Positions 23,643 through 32,233 are shown, counted from the first letter of the stretch. The stretch is 35,280 bases of DNA from Syntrophus sp. (in: bacteria) (GCA_013824835.1 PNOM01000024.1:1-35280); one strand, 5' to 3'. Notes: generated by a model from the sequence alone, not told the origin. Numbers and translations: made by a program.

Positions 23643-24659
23643 ATGCGAGATAATGAAAAAAACAGTTTTATACACCGCCAGTCAGCCCATTGCGAGAGCG
23701 GCGGCACATCCAACATCCTTCTAAATTACGGTGTGGATGTCTCTGAAGCCCTTGTCTTTGGCATCGGCGCAGGCCTCTTTTTCGGATTCTTCCCTTTCAT
23801 AAAGATGAACGGTCTTCCTGTAGTCACCTTTCGAAATATGCCGGGGAGGATACTCAAGAATACCTCAAAAAGGCTTGGCATAAAGATAGAAAGCTATAAA
23901 TTCAAAAATCCTGAAAAATCGATGGATGCCCTCGACATATTGCTTGATAAAGGCATCCCTGTAGGCCTCCAGGCAGGCTGCTACTGGCTTCCCTATTTTC
24001 CTGATGCCTTAAGATTTCATTTCAACGCTCATACCCTCATTGCCATCGGCAGGAAGGGGGACGAGTATCTCATAAGCGACCCGGTCTTCGAAGAGCCGGT
24101 TACCTGTTTGAGGAAAGACCTTATGAAAGCCCGTTTTTCGGAAGGACCCTTTTCCCCTAAAGGAAAAATGTATTGCATTAAGGGAATTAAGGGCCAGGTT
24201 GATCTGCCCCGTGCCGTAACAAAAGGCATCAGGGAGACCTGCTGGTTTATGCTGGCAAAAAACCCGATCCCCCTTATCGGTGTGAGAGGTATCAGATATT
24301 TCGCAAAAAGGGTACAAGAATGGCCGGAAAAATACGGAAAACGGAGGGCATCCCTTTTGCTCGGCAATGCGATCAGGATGCAGGAGGAGGTCGGCACCGG
24401 AGGTGGCGGGTTTCGCCTTATGTATGCGGCTTTTCTCCAGGAGGCTGCCGATATTCTTAACAAGAAGGAACTTCTCGACATCTCTGAGAGAATGACGGAA
24501 ACAGGTGACAAATGGAGGGAATTTGCCCTTTTAGGTGCAAGAATCTGCAAAGACAGGTCTCTTGACGGTGACAATTATGACAATCTAAGCAATGTCCTTC
24601 TTGATTGTGCTGCGAAAGAATACGGAATATATAATGACCTACGGGAAACAGTCAGGTAA
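23643..24659 (+). CDS. BtrH-N-terminal-like acyltransferase/cysteine-protease fold
   Basis: A 338-residue protein. The N-terminal segment HRQSAHCESGGTSNIL carries a Cys nucleophile followed by a small-residue loop, and FHFNAHTLIAIG has a matching His. DPVFEEP then closes the papain-like N-terminal domain of the BtrH type; the C-terminal helical half resembles DUF4872-like regions. In butirosin synthesis BtrH moves an ACP-bound acyl chain onto an amine of the antibiotic. By analogy this enzyme may move an ACP-bound chain to an amine acceptor, such as an amino sugar or sphingoid base. That reading fits the two ACPs here but is inference. The stop overlaps the ABC ATPase start (TAATG). Confidence 0.85.
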   Translation: MRDNEKNSFIHRQSAHCESGGTSNILLNYGVDVSEALVFGIGAGLFFGFFPFIKMNGLPVVTFRNMPGRILKNTSKRLGIKIESYKFKNPEKSMDALDILLDKGIPVGLQAGCYWLPYFPDALRFHFNAHTLIAIGRKGDEYLISDPVFEEPVTCLRKDLMKARFSEGPFSPKGKMYCIKGIKGQVDLPRAVTKGIRETCWFMLAKNPIPLIGVRGIRYFAKRVQEWPEKYGKRRASLLLGNAIRMQEEVGTGGGGFRLMYAAFLQEAADILNKKELLDISERMTETGDKWREFALLGARICKDRSLDGDNYDNLSNVLLDCAAKEYGIYNDLRETVR

Positions 24660-25420
24660 TGGAGGGAGAGACTTCCAGGGAAAATATACTTGTGGCCCGC
24701 GACCTTTCCAAAGTTTACCGCGGTGCAACCCGACCTGCCCTGAACGGATTTAGCGTCTCCATCAGGGAAGGCTCGGTCTTTGGCCTCCTTGGTCCGAATG
24801 GGGCCGGCAAGACTACGGCAACCTCTATCATGAACACCCTGCTCAAACCAACCAGCGGGAATGTGAGCGTATGCGGGATTGATGCGGCAAGATACCCCGG
24901 ACAGGTCCGGGCCCTCATCGGCTGTGTCCCCCAGGAGATTGCCCTTTATTTGAATCTTACGGGCCGTGAAAATCTCTTGTTTTTTGGCAGTTTGTACGGC
25001 CTCCGTGGAAAAAGGCTTGAAACAAGGGTATCTGATGCGATTGAATTGGTTGGCCTCGAGGAAAGCGCTGACCAGCGCGTATTTACCTATTCTGGAGGAA
25101 TGAAGAGGCGGGCAAACCTGGCGGCAGGTATTCTCCATAATCCGAAAGTTCTTTTTCTTGACGAGCCGACAGTGGGTATTGACCCCCAATCACGGAATAT
25201 GATCCTTGAAAAACTTGCCGCATTAAAGGATAAGATTACTATGGTATATACGACCCACTACATGGAGGAAGCAGAGATGCTCTGCTCCTATGTGGCAATC
25301 ATGGATGGAGGGCAAATTATTACAGAAGGACCGCCGGAAGCGCTGATTCACCAGAGACCGGGGTGTGCCAACCTCGAGGAACTCTTCATCAGTCTTACCG
25401 GGAAGCAGTTGAGAGATTGA
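24659..25420 (+). CDS. ABC transporter ATPase
   Basis: A 253-residue DRA-type/ABC-2 exporter ATPase. It has Walker A GPNGAGKTT, the Q-loop at CVPQEIALY, signature YSGGMKRR, Walker B VLFLDEPTVG, and the switch His in VYTTHYMEE. It should energise the permease encoded 7 bases downstream. It is coupled to BtrH by a one-base overlap. ABC-2 exporters of this type move polyketides, glycolipids or polysaccharides out of the cytoplasm. With the MMPL protein at the left end, the locus has two export routes, or two stages of export. Confidence 0.97.
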   Translation: MEGETSRENILVARDLSKVYRGATRPALNGFSVSIREGSVFGLLGPNGAGKTTATSIMNTLLKPTSGNVSVCGIDAARYPGQVRALIGCVPQEIALYLNLTGRENLLFFGSLYGLRGKRLETRVSDAIELVGLEESADQRVFTYSGGMKRRANLAAGILHNPKVLFLDEPTVGIDPQSRNMILEKLAALKDKITMVYTTHYMEEAEMLCSYVAIMDGGQIITEGPPEALIHQRPGCANLEELFISLTGKQLRD

Positions 25421-25427
25421 GCGTTTT

Positions 25428-26780
25428 ATGATGAAACTATTATCATCTGTCCAAAAGGAGCTTACCCTTCTCCGCAGGGATTTCGGGGGTCTCCTTATAC
25501 TTTTTCTCATGCCGGTGGTACTTGTCGTTGTAGTGACCCTTGTTCAGGAGAATGTGCTTAAATCCATGGGGGAGACAAAGACAGAAATACTGTTTATTAA
25601 CAATGACGGGAAAGACGTAGGCGCGCTGATAGAGAAATCCTTGCAAAAATCGGGTGTAGCAACAATTGTAACTGAGGTTGAAGGGAAAAGGATCGATATT
25701 GATATCGCTAAAAAGGCTGTTGCAAAGGGGGATTTTCAGCTTGCCATTGTTGTCCCTCGCGGGCTTACGGAGTCTTTCAGAAAAAAGGCGAAGCAGCAGG
25801 TGAAAGATTCCCTTATTGTCGGGAATGTAAAAGGCAGCACATCGGCCAAGGCACAACATGAGGTTCCTGAACTCCTTGTCTATTTTGATCCGGCTCTCCG
25901 GGAAACTTTCAGGGTAGGGGTTATGAGCTCCATGGAGAAGGTGATTCTCGGTATTGAGACTGAAGAAAAGATAAAGGCATTATCCGAACTTCTCCCGGAA
26001 AAGATGGAGGGGGCTACCAGGAAGGCCATGGGCCCCATGTGGTCTGAGGAATTTAAAAAATCAATGCCGTCGTTTCGTTTTGATTGGGATAATAACCCGA
26101 TTATTATCGTGGGCGAGAGGGTTGCCTCTCAGGTCATTGCGGCCAAAACTCCCAATACGGTGCAGCAGAATGTGCCTGCATGGACCCTTTTCGGCATGTT
26201 CTTCATCGTTGCCCCTCTTGGCGCATCCCTGATAAGGGAAAGGCAGGATGGTATGCTGGCGCGACTCCTCACCATGCCTGTATCCTATCTGACCATAATA
26301 TCAGGCAAAATTGCGGCCTATGTGGTGATATGCATGATCCAGTTTGTACTCATCATGGTAGTGGGGAAGGTTGTGCTCCCTCTCCTCGGAACCCCGGTGC
26401 TCGATCTTGGAACATCCCCTGCTGCCCTGGTCCTCATTGCCTTAAGCGCTGCCCTTGCCGCGTCCGGGTATGGGATTCTCCTCGGCACAATTGCCCGAAC
26501 CCATGAGCAGGTATCCGCTTTCGGCGCAGTTTCTGTGGTAATTGCCGCGGCCCTTGGCGGGATTATGGTGCCCGCCTATGTAATGCCGAAGGTGATGCAG
26601 GCCATAGGCGCCTTTTCCCCTCTCGGGTGGGGCCTCAATGCATTCTTAAATATATTTGTTCGAGGTGGCGGTGTCGGGTCAATTCTCCCTGAAGTCGCAT
26701 TAATGCTGTTATTTTTTGTTTCCACAACTCTCCTCGCGTGGTTTTTTATGTTTCAGAGGGGGAGGATCCGCATTCATTAA
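25428..26780 (+). CDS. ABC-2 type transporter permease
   Basis: A 450-residue membrane protein. It has one N-terminal TM helix (GLLILFLMPVVLVVVVTLVQ), a long extracytoplasmic region of about 200 residues with many charged residues, and a C-terminal bundle of five to six TM helices (from about residue 245, starting TLFGMFFIVAPLGASLIRER). This is the ABC-2/YhgE-like permease layout. The partner ATPase gene is 7 bases upstream, and the second ACP gene starts 14 bases downstream. The substrate is presumably the product or intermediate of this locus. Confidence 0.95.
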   Translation: MMKLLSSVQKELTLLRRDFGGLLILFLMPVVLVVVVTLVQENVLKSMGETKTEILFINNDGKDVGALIEKSLQKSGVATIVTEVEGKRIDIDIAKKAVAKGDFQLAIVVPRGLTESFRKKAKQQVKDSLIVGNVKGSTSAKAQHEVPELLVYFDPALRETFRVGVMSSMEKVILGIETEEKIKALSELLPEKMEGATRKAMGPMWSEEFKKSMPSFRFDWDNNPIIIVGERVASQVIAAKTPNTVQQNVPAWTLFGMFFIVAPLGASLIRERQDGMLARLLTMPVSYLTIISGKIAAYVVICMIQFVLIMVVGKVVLPLLGTPVLDLGTSPAALVLIALSAALAASGYGILLGTIARTHEQVSAFGAVSVVIAAALGGIMVPAYVMPKVMQAIGAFSPLGWGLNAFLNIFVRGGGVGSILPEVALMLLFFVSTTLLAWFFMFQRGRIRIH

Positions 26781-26794
26781 TAAGGTGAAAGGTC

Positions 26795-27097
26795 ATGAAA
26801 TCAAACGAGATAGACGAACTGGAAAAGGAACTGCTGGAATTCATTATTGAGGTATGTAATATAACCGATCCTGTACCCGATAATATTTCCGCTGATGACC
26901 CGCTCATCGGCCCTGAATCTCCCCTCGGGCTTGATTCGCTGGATGCAGTTGAGATTGTAGTTGCGGCAGAGAAAAAATATGATATCAGGATTGGTTCGAG
27001 AGAGACGACCCGCAAAATATTGAAATCGCTGAAAACTCTGGCAGACTACATTAGAAAGCAGACCAAAGGCAAGGCAAAATCAAAGGCGACAGCCTGA
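26795..27097 (+). CDS. Acyl carrier protein 2
   Basis: A 100-residue ACP with the phosphopantetheine Ser in SPLGLDSLDAVEIVVAAEKK. It is longer than ACP1, with an acidic first helix and a Lys/Ala-rich tail (KGKAKSKATA). The tail is unusual and could contact the membrane or another protein. ATG 26795 follows AAGGTGAAAGGTC. It ends 13 bases before the stop of the convergent KAS III gene, so there is no room for a terminator. It could serve that KAS III, as ACP genes do in dialkylresorcinol clusters, or the BtrH-like enzyme. Confidence 0.94.
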   Translation: MKSNEIDELEKELLEFIIEVCNITDPVPDNISADDPLIGPESPLGLDSLDAVEIVVAAEKKYDIRIGSRETTRKILKSLKTLADYIRKQTKGKAKSKATA

Positions 27098-27110
27098 TCC
27101 CAATTTCCCC

Positions 27111-28259
27111 CTACACCACGGTGAGCATCATATAACAGATGGAAAATCTGCCGCTTTCCGGGATAAAGCATAAGATTCGCTCTCCCTTCTTAAGCCTGCC
27201 TGAGTGAAAAAGCTCTTCCATTATTATGTAAATTGAGGCAGCACCGGTATTCCCCTTGTAGCTCAAGTTGGTAAACCACTTGTCAAAGGGTATCTCGAAG
27301 CCGAAATTTTTCAGTTGATCATAGTATCTCTGCCTGAAATAGCCTGACGAATAATGGGGTAAAAGCCAATCCACCTGAGATGGTGTAAGACCCCGTCTTT
27401 CAATTACGAAGGGTAGAGTTTTTTCCACAGAGACCCTCATAATATCCGAGTTTAAAAGCTTCACATCCTGCTGTATCAGGAAGGCCCCGTCGTTGAGGGC
27501 CTCTCCGGGCGACTCATAATCACGCCAACCGGTCACAGAACCGTTGGCGTCTTTTTTCGCCCCGGCATACATGCAGGTTTCAAACTCCCCGGCAAAGGAG
27601 ATATTTTCAATCCAGTCCAGCCGGAGGGCATGACGGTCCAATGTCCTGTTCGGGGTCATAAATACTGCACCGGCGCCATCAGACAACATCCATCTGAGGA
27701 AGGCCCTGTCAAAAGAGAGCAGTCCATCTTTTTTCGTAGCAGCCTCTCCATCCTCTTTCACCCCTTTAAAAAACTGGGCTTTCATAAAGGATGATGCTGA
27801 GTCGGAGCCGGTAGCCACGGCGTTTTTCGTAAAACCGAGGGCCACATTCATGTATGCATATTTTAATGACGTCATTCCTGATATGCAGATGCTTGATGTG
27901 CTGACCACCTCGCAGGGTCCGTTTTTCAGCTCTCCATGTACCATTAATCCATGACCGGGCAGTATCTGGTCAGGGGTTGCCGTACCGCAGGAGAGACACT
28001 CTATGTCATTAAGAGAGAATCCTTCATAGGGTTTCAAGCGACGCACTGCTTCGGCGGTAAGCTGTGCATTGGTATGGGAAGTCCTTCCTGTCTCCGGATT
28101 AATGGCATAGTATCTTGAATGAATATCATTGCTCCTCAGTACGATCTTTTTAACCCTTGTCGGGAGCTGGGAGACCACGCCAAGAACCTTTTCCATATCT
28201 TCATTCGATACAGGATCATTGGGGAGAAAGGCCGCTATATCAGTTATATAAACATCCAT
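27111..28259 (-). CDS. DarB-like beta-ketoacyl-ACP synthase III
   Basis: A 382-residue KAS III-fold enzyme. The triad is Cys125 in STSSICISGMT, His302 in LLPHYSSGYF, and Asn337 in YKGNTGAAS, so it should be active. The N-terminal YITDIAAFLPNDPVSNEDME and YAINPETGRTSHTNAQL follow the pattern of DarB/StlD condensing enzymes that join two acyl chains in dialkylresorcinol synthesis. Here no DarA-type cyclase is present, so it may prime the synthase or join two chains in another way. ATG 28259 has a GTGAGG site 10 bases upstream. It is cotranscribed with the radical SAM gene 19 bases upstream on the minus strand. Confidence 0.9.
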   Translation of the reverse strand: MDVYITDIAAFLPNDPVSNEDMEKVLGVVSQLPTRVKKIVLRSNDIHSRYYAINPETGRTSHTNAQLTAEAVRRLKPYEGFSLNDIECLSCGTATPDQILPGHGLMVHGELKNGPCEVVSTSSICISGMTSLKYAYMNVALGFTKNAVATGSDSASSFMKAQFFKGVKEDGEAATKKDGLLSFDRAFLRWMLSDGAGAVFMTPNRTLDRHALRLDWIENISFAGEFETCMYAGAKKDANGSVTGWRDYESPGEALNDGAFLIQQDVKLLNSDIMRVSVEKTLPFVIERRGLTPSQVDWLLPHYSSGYFRQRYYDQLKNFGFEIPFDKWFTNLSYKGNTGAASIYIIMEELFHSGRLKKGERILCFIPESGRFSICYMMLTVV

Positions 28260-28278
28260 CAAAGAGTGCACCTCACTA

Positions 28279-29574
28279 TTATAGACTCGCTCTTGCATGG
28301 CCTGATTTCATCAGGTCTGCGTAGTTCTCATAGAATACCTTTTCATCCATCCTCGTTGGTACTACTGCATTGGTGAGGGTATAGAAATCAAGGTCGTGAT
28401 TCGTAATCCTTTCCTTCATCGACTCATAGAGAGGCGTTCCGGGAAGGGGGGTAAGAACCGAAAGCATGGGCAGGTCAACAGGGTTTTTCTCCATGTAGTC
28501 GCGTAAACCCTGAAATTGTCGTTCATCGTAATCGGGTGAAACAATGAAATCACCTATGATAGTGATGCCGATATCATGAAGAATCCCAATGGCCTCAGAA
28601 TTTATCGCCCCCGTATTTGCCTTCCCCATCCGCTCAAGCTGTTTGTCATCTGTTTCTTCAAATCCGACGATAACGGTGCGAAGACCTGCCTTTTTCCATT
28701 CCACAAAAAGATCGGGATGATGAACCACTGTATCTGACCGTACGTCTGCCACAAAACCCTTTTGTATGCCCGATTCCTGAATCTTCCGGCAGAGGGCGCG
28801 GGAATGGGTGATATTGCCGAAGGTATTGGCATCGACAAGCCGTATGATCGGGATATCGCCAAGTAGTCTGATGTCCCGTAAAATTGTCTCGGGATCATGG
28901 GTCATATAGCGACCATCCGTGATATTTCTGACAGAACAGAAGGAGCACCTGTAGGGACAACCGAAGGCAGTAGAGACAAGACCAATGTTCAGATTTAAGG
29001 ATTTTAAGATATATTCATCCCGATAATGATGCACAAGATCATAACGGGGAGGTTTTTCCTCTGCAAGGTCTTCGGTGGAATATCTCCTCGGGATGAAGGA
29101 AAGCTTGCCCAGTGGGTTTGTCCTTGCAATACCAGGGATCGTATCTGTCGGACCTCCTGATTCTATGGCATCCGCCAGTTCACGGAAGCTTTGCTTTCCG
29201 AGACCGACTACGATGTAATCTATATCCGGCTTGTTAAAGAAATGTGGATCATTGCTCGCATGGACACCACCCACTACGACATGTGCTTTTACCCCCTCTT
29301 TTGCCATGGAGGCAAGGGTGACCATGGTGTTGGCCTCACAGGTTACCCCGGTAATTCCCACAATATGAGGTCGAAATTCTGTGACCATATCCTGAAAGGC
29401 GTCAGGCTCTGCCTTCAGATCAACTATCCGTACATCATGGGTGTCAAGGTTGCCTGCGAGCGCTTCAAGGGCCAGGGGCTCTCCCCGCAAAATCATCTTC
29501 AAAGAGTCGATGCCATATCGCTCCTCGGGGATACTGCGTCCACAGTTTGGAGGGTTAACAAGAAGTATTCTCAA
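28279..29574 (-). CDS. B12-binding-type radical SAM enzyme 4
   Basis: A 431-residue protein. The cobalamin-binding-type domain covers residues 1-150 (PHIVGITGVTCEANTMVTLA, VVVGGVHASNDPHFF, IVVGLGKQSF). The radical SAM core has CPYRCSFC (Cys206, Cys210, Cys213), followed by FIVSPDYDE and PLPGTPLYES elements typical of the BchE-like group. The start is TTG 29574: the in-frame stop TAG lies just upstream, with AGGG between them, and no ATG is available. It is the only radical SAM gene on the minus strand and heads the two-gene operon with the KAS III, suggesting that it acts on the product of that enzyme. Reaction unknown. Confidence 0.9.
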   Translation of the reverse strand: MRILLVNPPNCGRSIPEERYGIDSLKMILRGEPLALEALAGNLDTHDVRIVDLKAEPDAFQDMVTEFRPHIVGITGVTCEANTMVTLASMAKEGVKAHVVVGGVHASNDPHFFNKPDIDYIVVGLGKQSFRELADAIESGGPTDTIPGIARTNPLGKLSFIPRRYSTEDLAEEKPPRYDLVHHYRDEYILKSLNLNIGLVSTAFGCPYRCSFCSVRNITDGRYMTHDPETILRDIRLLGDIPIIRLVDANTFGNITHSRALCRKIQESGIQKGFVADVRSDTVVHHPDLFVEWKKAGLRTVIVGFEETDDKQLERMGKANTGAINSEAIGILHDIGITIIGDFIVSPDYDERQFQGLRDYMEKNPVDLPMLSVLTPLPGTPLYESMKERITNHDLDFYTLTNAVVPTRMDEKVFYENYADLMKSGHARASL

Positions 29575-29944
29575 CCAATTGCCCTATTAAAAAAAATAAT
29601 TCCTTCATGCGCGACGGATATTCCAAAACAGCACCTTTTAAAATATATCATGTTGTATTATGAAATCGATTGTAAAAAAATAATATATCTAACTACATGG
29701 AGTCAAGGAAATTCATGGCTTGCCAGTCATGCCTAAATTATCCCGGAGCAAGAAAGCTGATATTTTTGGATGGCACCAACAAGATATCTTTAACACTGAG
29801 GACGCCGCAGATGAGTATCTATGAACAAGCCGTTGGCCGACCAGGAGAATAGAGAATCATTATGAGGTTTTTGACAGAACCGAAAATGAATTGAGTCTTT
29901 GTAAAAACGATATAACCTGTTATATAATAGCGAAAAGGAAAATG
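29575..29944. other. AT-rich divergent intergenic region
   Basis: This 370-base gap separates the minus-strand radical SAM/KAS III operon from the plus-strand RACo-like gene. It is AT-rich with homopolymer A/T runs near both ends. No convincing gene is visible. A TATAAT hexamer at 29923-29928 with TTGTAA 18 bases upstream is a weak plus-strand promoter candidate, but a start from it would leave almost no leader before the ribosome site. It must hold the promoter of the minus-strand operon too, which I could not pin down. No B12 box or other riboswitch core was seen. Confidence 0.5.
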
Positions 29945-31912
29945 ATGGAGAACTACAGGGTTACATTCCTCCCCATGGATAGGGTATTTCAGGCTGAAGA
30001 TGGGGACAATCTTCTCGATGCGGCCATGAAGGCCGGTGTCCATATCAACGCCTCCTGCGGCGGAAACGGCGCGTGCGGGAAGTGTAAAGTAATGGTGCGG
30101 AAAGGGAATATTTTTTCTCCTCCTCATCAGGCCATATCTCCTGAGGAATACGAGAAAGGTGTGAGACTTGCGTGCAGGACTGTGGTGCACGGTGATGCAT
30201 TCGTGGAAGTGCCCCTTGAATCCCAGGTGGACAGGATGGCCCTCAAAAGGACAAGGGAGACCCCCCATATCCTCTCCCCTGCCGATATCGGCCAGCTCGT
30301 GGCAGGGGTGGATGTTGACCCTGCCGTATTCAAGAGATATGTGGAATTGCCTCCTCCTGCCACAGAGGACAATGTGTCGGATCTTGTCAGGCTCACACGG
30401 GAGTTGAAGGCTCAATACGGGATAGACGATTTTTCCGTTGATTTCGGGTTTTTTAAAAGCATGAGCAGGATTTTGCGGGAAGCCCGGTGGAAGGTCACGG
30501 TTACTATAGTCCTCACGAGGAGGGGATATAAACTGATTAACATTGAGGCGGGAAACCGTGCTCAGGAAAATTATTCAATAGTTGTCGATATAGGCACTAC
30601 CACGATATGCGGCCAGCTTCTCGATCTTGCCAATTGCAGCGTGGTAAGAATGACCGAACATATGGAGAACGGCAGAGACCTGTGTACGCTCGCGGAATCG
30701 TCTGATTATAACAGCCAGATCAGCTTTGGCGAAGATGTGATTTCAAGGATCATGTTTTCCCGGAAAAAAGGGGGCGTGCGAAAGCTCCAGGACGCAGTTA
30801 TCAAAACCATAAACAATGTCATAAAAGAACTCCTTGCCTCCGCGGACATCAAGGGTGAATCTATATCCCACCTTGCCTTTGCAGGCAATACTGTTATGAC
30901 CCACCTGGTCCTTGGTGTTGATCCACGATATATCATGCTTGATCCCTATACCCCTGCGGCGACCTTTTTCCCCCCGGTGCGGGCCTGTGATCTCGGCATC
31001 GACCTGAGTGACTATATCCATACATACCTGTTCCCCTCTGTTTCCTCCTATGTGGGAGGGGATATTGTGGCAGGGGTGCTTGGCTCCGGGATGTTTCAGA
31101 GGGAAGAGATTACCCTTTTTATGGATATCGGGACGAACGGGGAGATCGTGCTGGGCAATAAAGATTGGCTTACCTGCGCCTCCTGTTCTGCTGGTCCTGC
31201 TTTTGAGGGCGGAGGTATTGAGTTTGGTATGAGGGCAGGAAAAGGGGCTATTGAGCAGGTGAGAATTAACCCTGCGACCTTTGAGCCTATGATTATTACC
31301 ATAGGGAAGGTGAAGCCCATGGGTATCTGCGGTTCAGGGCTCATCGATATTGTTGCCGGGCTTCTTGAGGCAGGACTCATCGGTCAAAACGGAAAGTTTG
31401 AAAGGGATGCCAGGACCCCGAGGATCAGGGCGGGAGAAAGCGGTTTTGAGTATGTGCTCAGCTATGCTCATGAGACCCAGATAGACCGGGATATTGTGGT
31501 AACAGAGGTTGATTTTGACAATCTTATCAGAACAAAAGCTGCCATCTATGCGGGATGTAAGGTCCTTCTCGACAACGTGGGCCTTGCCTTCAAAGATATA
31601 GACAGGGTGATTATTGCAGGCGGCTTCGGCCACTATATTGATCTTGAGAAGGCAATAACGATCGGCCTTCTCCCGGAGTTGTCCCTTGAGAGGTTCCTTT
31701 TTGTCGGTAACGGTTCTCTTCTCGGGGCGAGGCTCCTCTCCTTTTCACAGGGGTTCCTGAGGGAGGCGGAGCGGATCGCGCGAATGATGACGAATATCGA
31801 GCTCTCAAACAGTCCGCGGTTTATGGACGAATTTGTGGCAGCCATGTTCCTGCCCCATACGGATCAGAACGCCTTTCCGGAGGTAATGGATAGGCTGGGG
31901 AGCAAGAAATAA
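29945..31912 (+). CDS. RACo-like corrinoid-activating protein (2Fe-2S ferredoxin plus ASKHA domain)
   Basis: A 655-residue protein. The N-terminal plant-type ferredoxin domain has cluster ligands Cys38, Cys44, Cys47 and Cys77 (NASCGGNGACGKC, RLACRT). The middle and C-terminal parts form the DUF4445/ASKHA ATPase region, with VVDIGTTTICGQLLD, AFAGNTVMTHLV, MDIGTNGEIV and IIAGGFGHYID. RACo proteins use ATP to reduce inactive Co(II) corrinoid in methyltransferase systems such as the Wood-Ljungdahl corrinoid protein. A CooC-like ATPase follows. Here it may also keep the cobalamin of the radical SAM enzymes active, but that is inference. ATG 29945 is preferred to ATG 29942 because of better spacing from AAGGA. 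Confidence 0.92.
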   Translation: MENYRVTFLPMDRVFQAEDGDNLLDAAMKAGVHINASCGGNGACGKCKVMVRKGNIFSPPHQAISPEEYEKGVRLACRTVVHGDAFVEVPLESQVDRMALKRTRETPHILSPADIGQLVAGVDVDPAVFKRYVELPPPATEDNVSDLVRLTRELKAQYGIDDFSVDFGFFKSMSRILREARWKVTVTIVLTRRGYKLINIEAGNRAQENYSIVVDIGTTTICGQLLDLANCSVVRMTEHMENGRDLCTLAESSDYNSQISFGEDVISRIMFSRKKGGVRKLQDAVIKTINNVIKELLASADIKGESISHLAFAGNTVMTHLVLGVDPRYIMLDPYTPAATFFPPVRACDLGIDLSDYIHTYLFPSVSSYVGGDIVAGVLGSGMFQREEITLFMDIGTNGEIVLGNKDWLTCASCSAGPAFEGGGIEFGMRAGKGAIEQVRINPATFEPMIITIGKVKPMGICGSGLIDIVAGLLEAGLIGQNGKFERDARTPRIRAGESGFEYVLSYAHETQIDRDIVVTEVDFDNLIRTKAAIYAGCKVLLDNVGLAFKDIDRVIIAGGFGHYIDLEKAITIGLLPELSLERFLFVGNGSLLGARLLSFSQGFLREAERIARMMTNIELSNSPRFMDEFVAAMFLPHTDQNAFPEVMDRLGSKK

Positions 31913-31981
31913 TGGCTCTGAGAATTTGTGTTATATATTTACTAATGTGCTGTTAAGGCGGGGAAACTTGTGTTTCTGGAC

Positions 31982-32117
31982 GGTCCTTGGCACGGGGCGA
32001 AAACTTGATCTCCGCCGCTCTGCTCCGCTCGTGTGCTCCAGCGTACGTTCAGTACGCCTACGCACAACGATGCTCACAGAGCAACGAATCTGAAGCTTCC
32101 GTCCCGTGCCAAGGACC
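31982..32117. repeat. 136-bp inverted-repeat element with internal hairpin (MITE/REP-like or structured RNA)
   Basis: GGTCCTTGGCACGGG (31982-31996) is exactly complementary in reverse to 32103-32117. Between them is a second perfect hairpin, GCGTAC-GTTCA-GTACGC (32041-32057). The interior is GC-rich and unlike the surrounding coding sequence. The nested symmetry suggests a dispersed palindromic repeat of the host genome or a non-autonomous mobile element; a folded non-coding RNA is an alternative. I cannot see other copies in this window. Confidence 0.7.
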
Positions 32118-32124
32118 ACTCCAC

Positions 32125-32162
32125 CCGGCGCCATTAGATGTCTTTAACGCTATGGGCGCCGG
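32125..32162. repeat. GC-rich hairpin
   Basis: CCGGCGCC (32125-32132) pairs with GGCGCCGG (32155-32162) around a 22-base loop, with additional partial pairing inside. It begins 8 bases after the 136-bp inverted repeat and may be part of the same element. There is no T-tract right after the stem, so an intrinsic terminator for the upstream gene is possible but not typical. Confidence 0.5.
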
Positions 32163-32233
32163 AAAATTTATAAAACTGACAGGGCACCCTCTAATTGAGT
32201 GAGGGGAAATAGTTCCTGGTGTGTCCTGCAGTT

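Noticed and set aside
27098-27110. Bidirectional terminator between the ACP2 gene and the KAS III gene.
   Set aside because: Only 13 bases lie between the two stop codons and no hairpin is present.
51-29574. Straight call of an aryl-polyene, dialkylresorcinol or ladderane cluster.
   Set aside because: Shared genes exist, but key ones (ammonia lyase, DarA, a ketoreductase) are absent and many extra genes are present, so a named product class is not supported.
29575-29944. Cobalamin riboswitch upstream of the B12-related genes.
   Set aside because: No B12-box core or surrounding stem pattern could be found in this gap or in the other gaps checked.
31987-32202. Small open frame across the inverted-repeat element.
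   Set aside because: It follows the repeat symmetry, lacks a ribosome site and a family match, and overlaps another small frame on the other strand.
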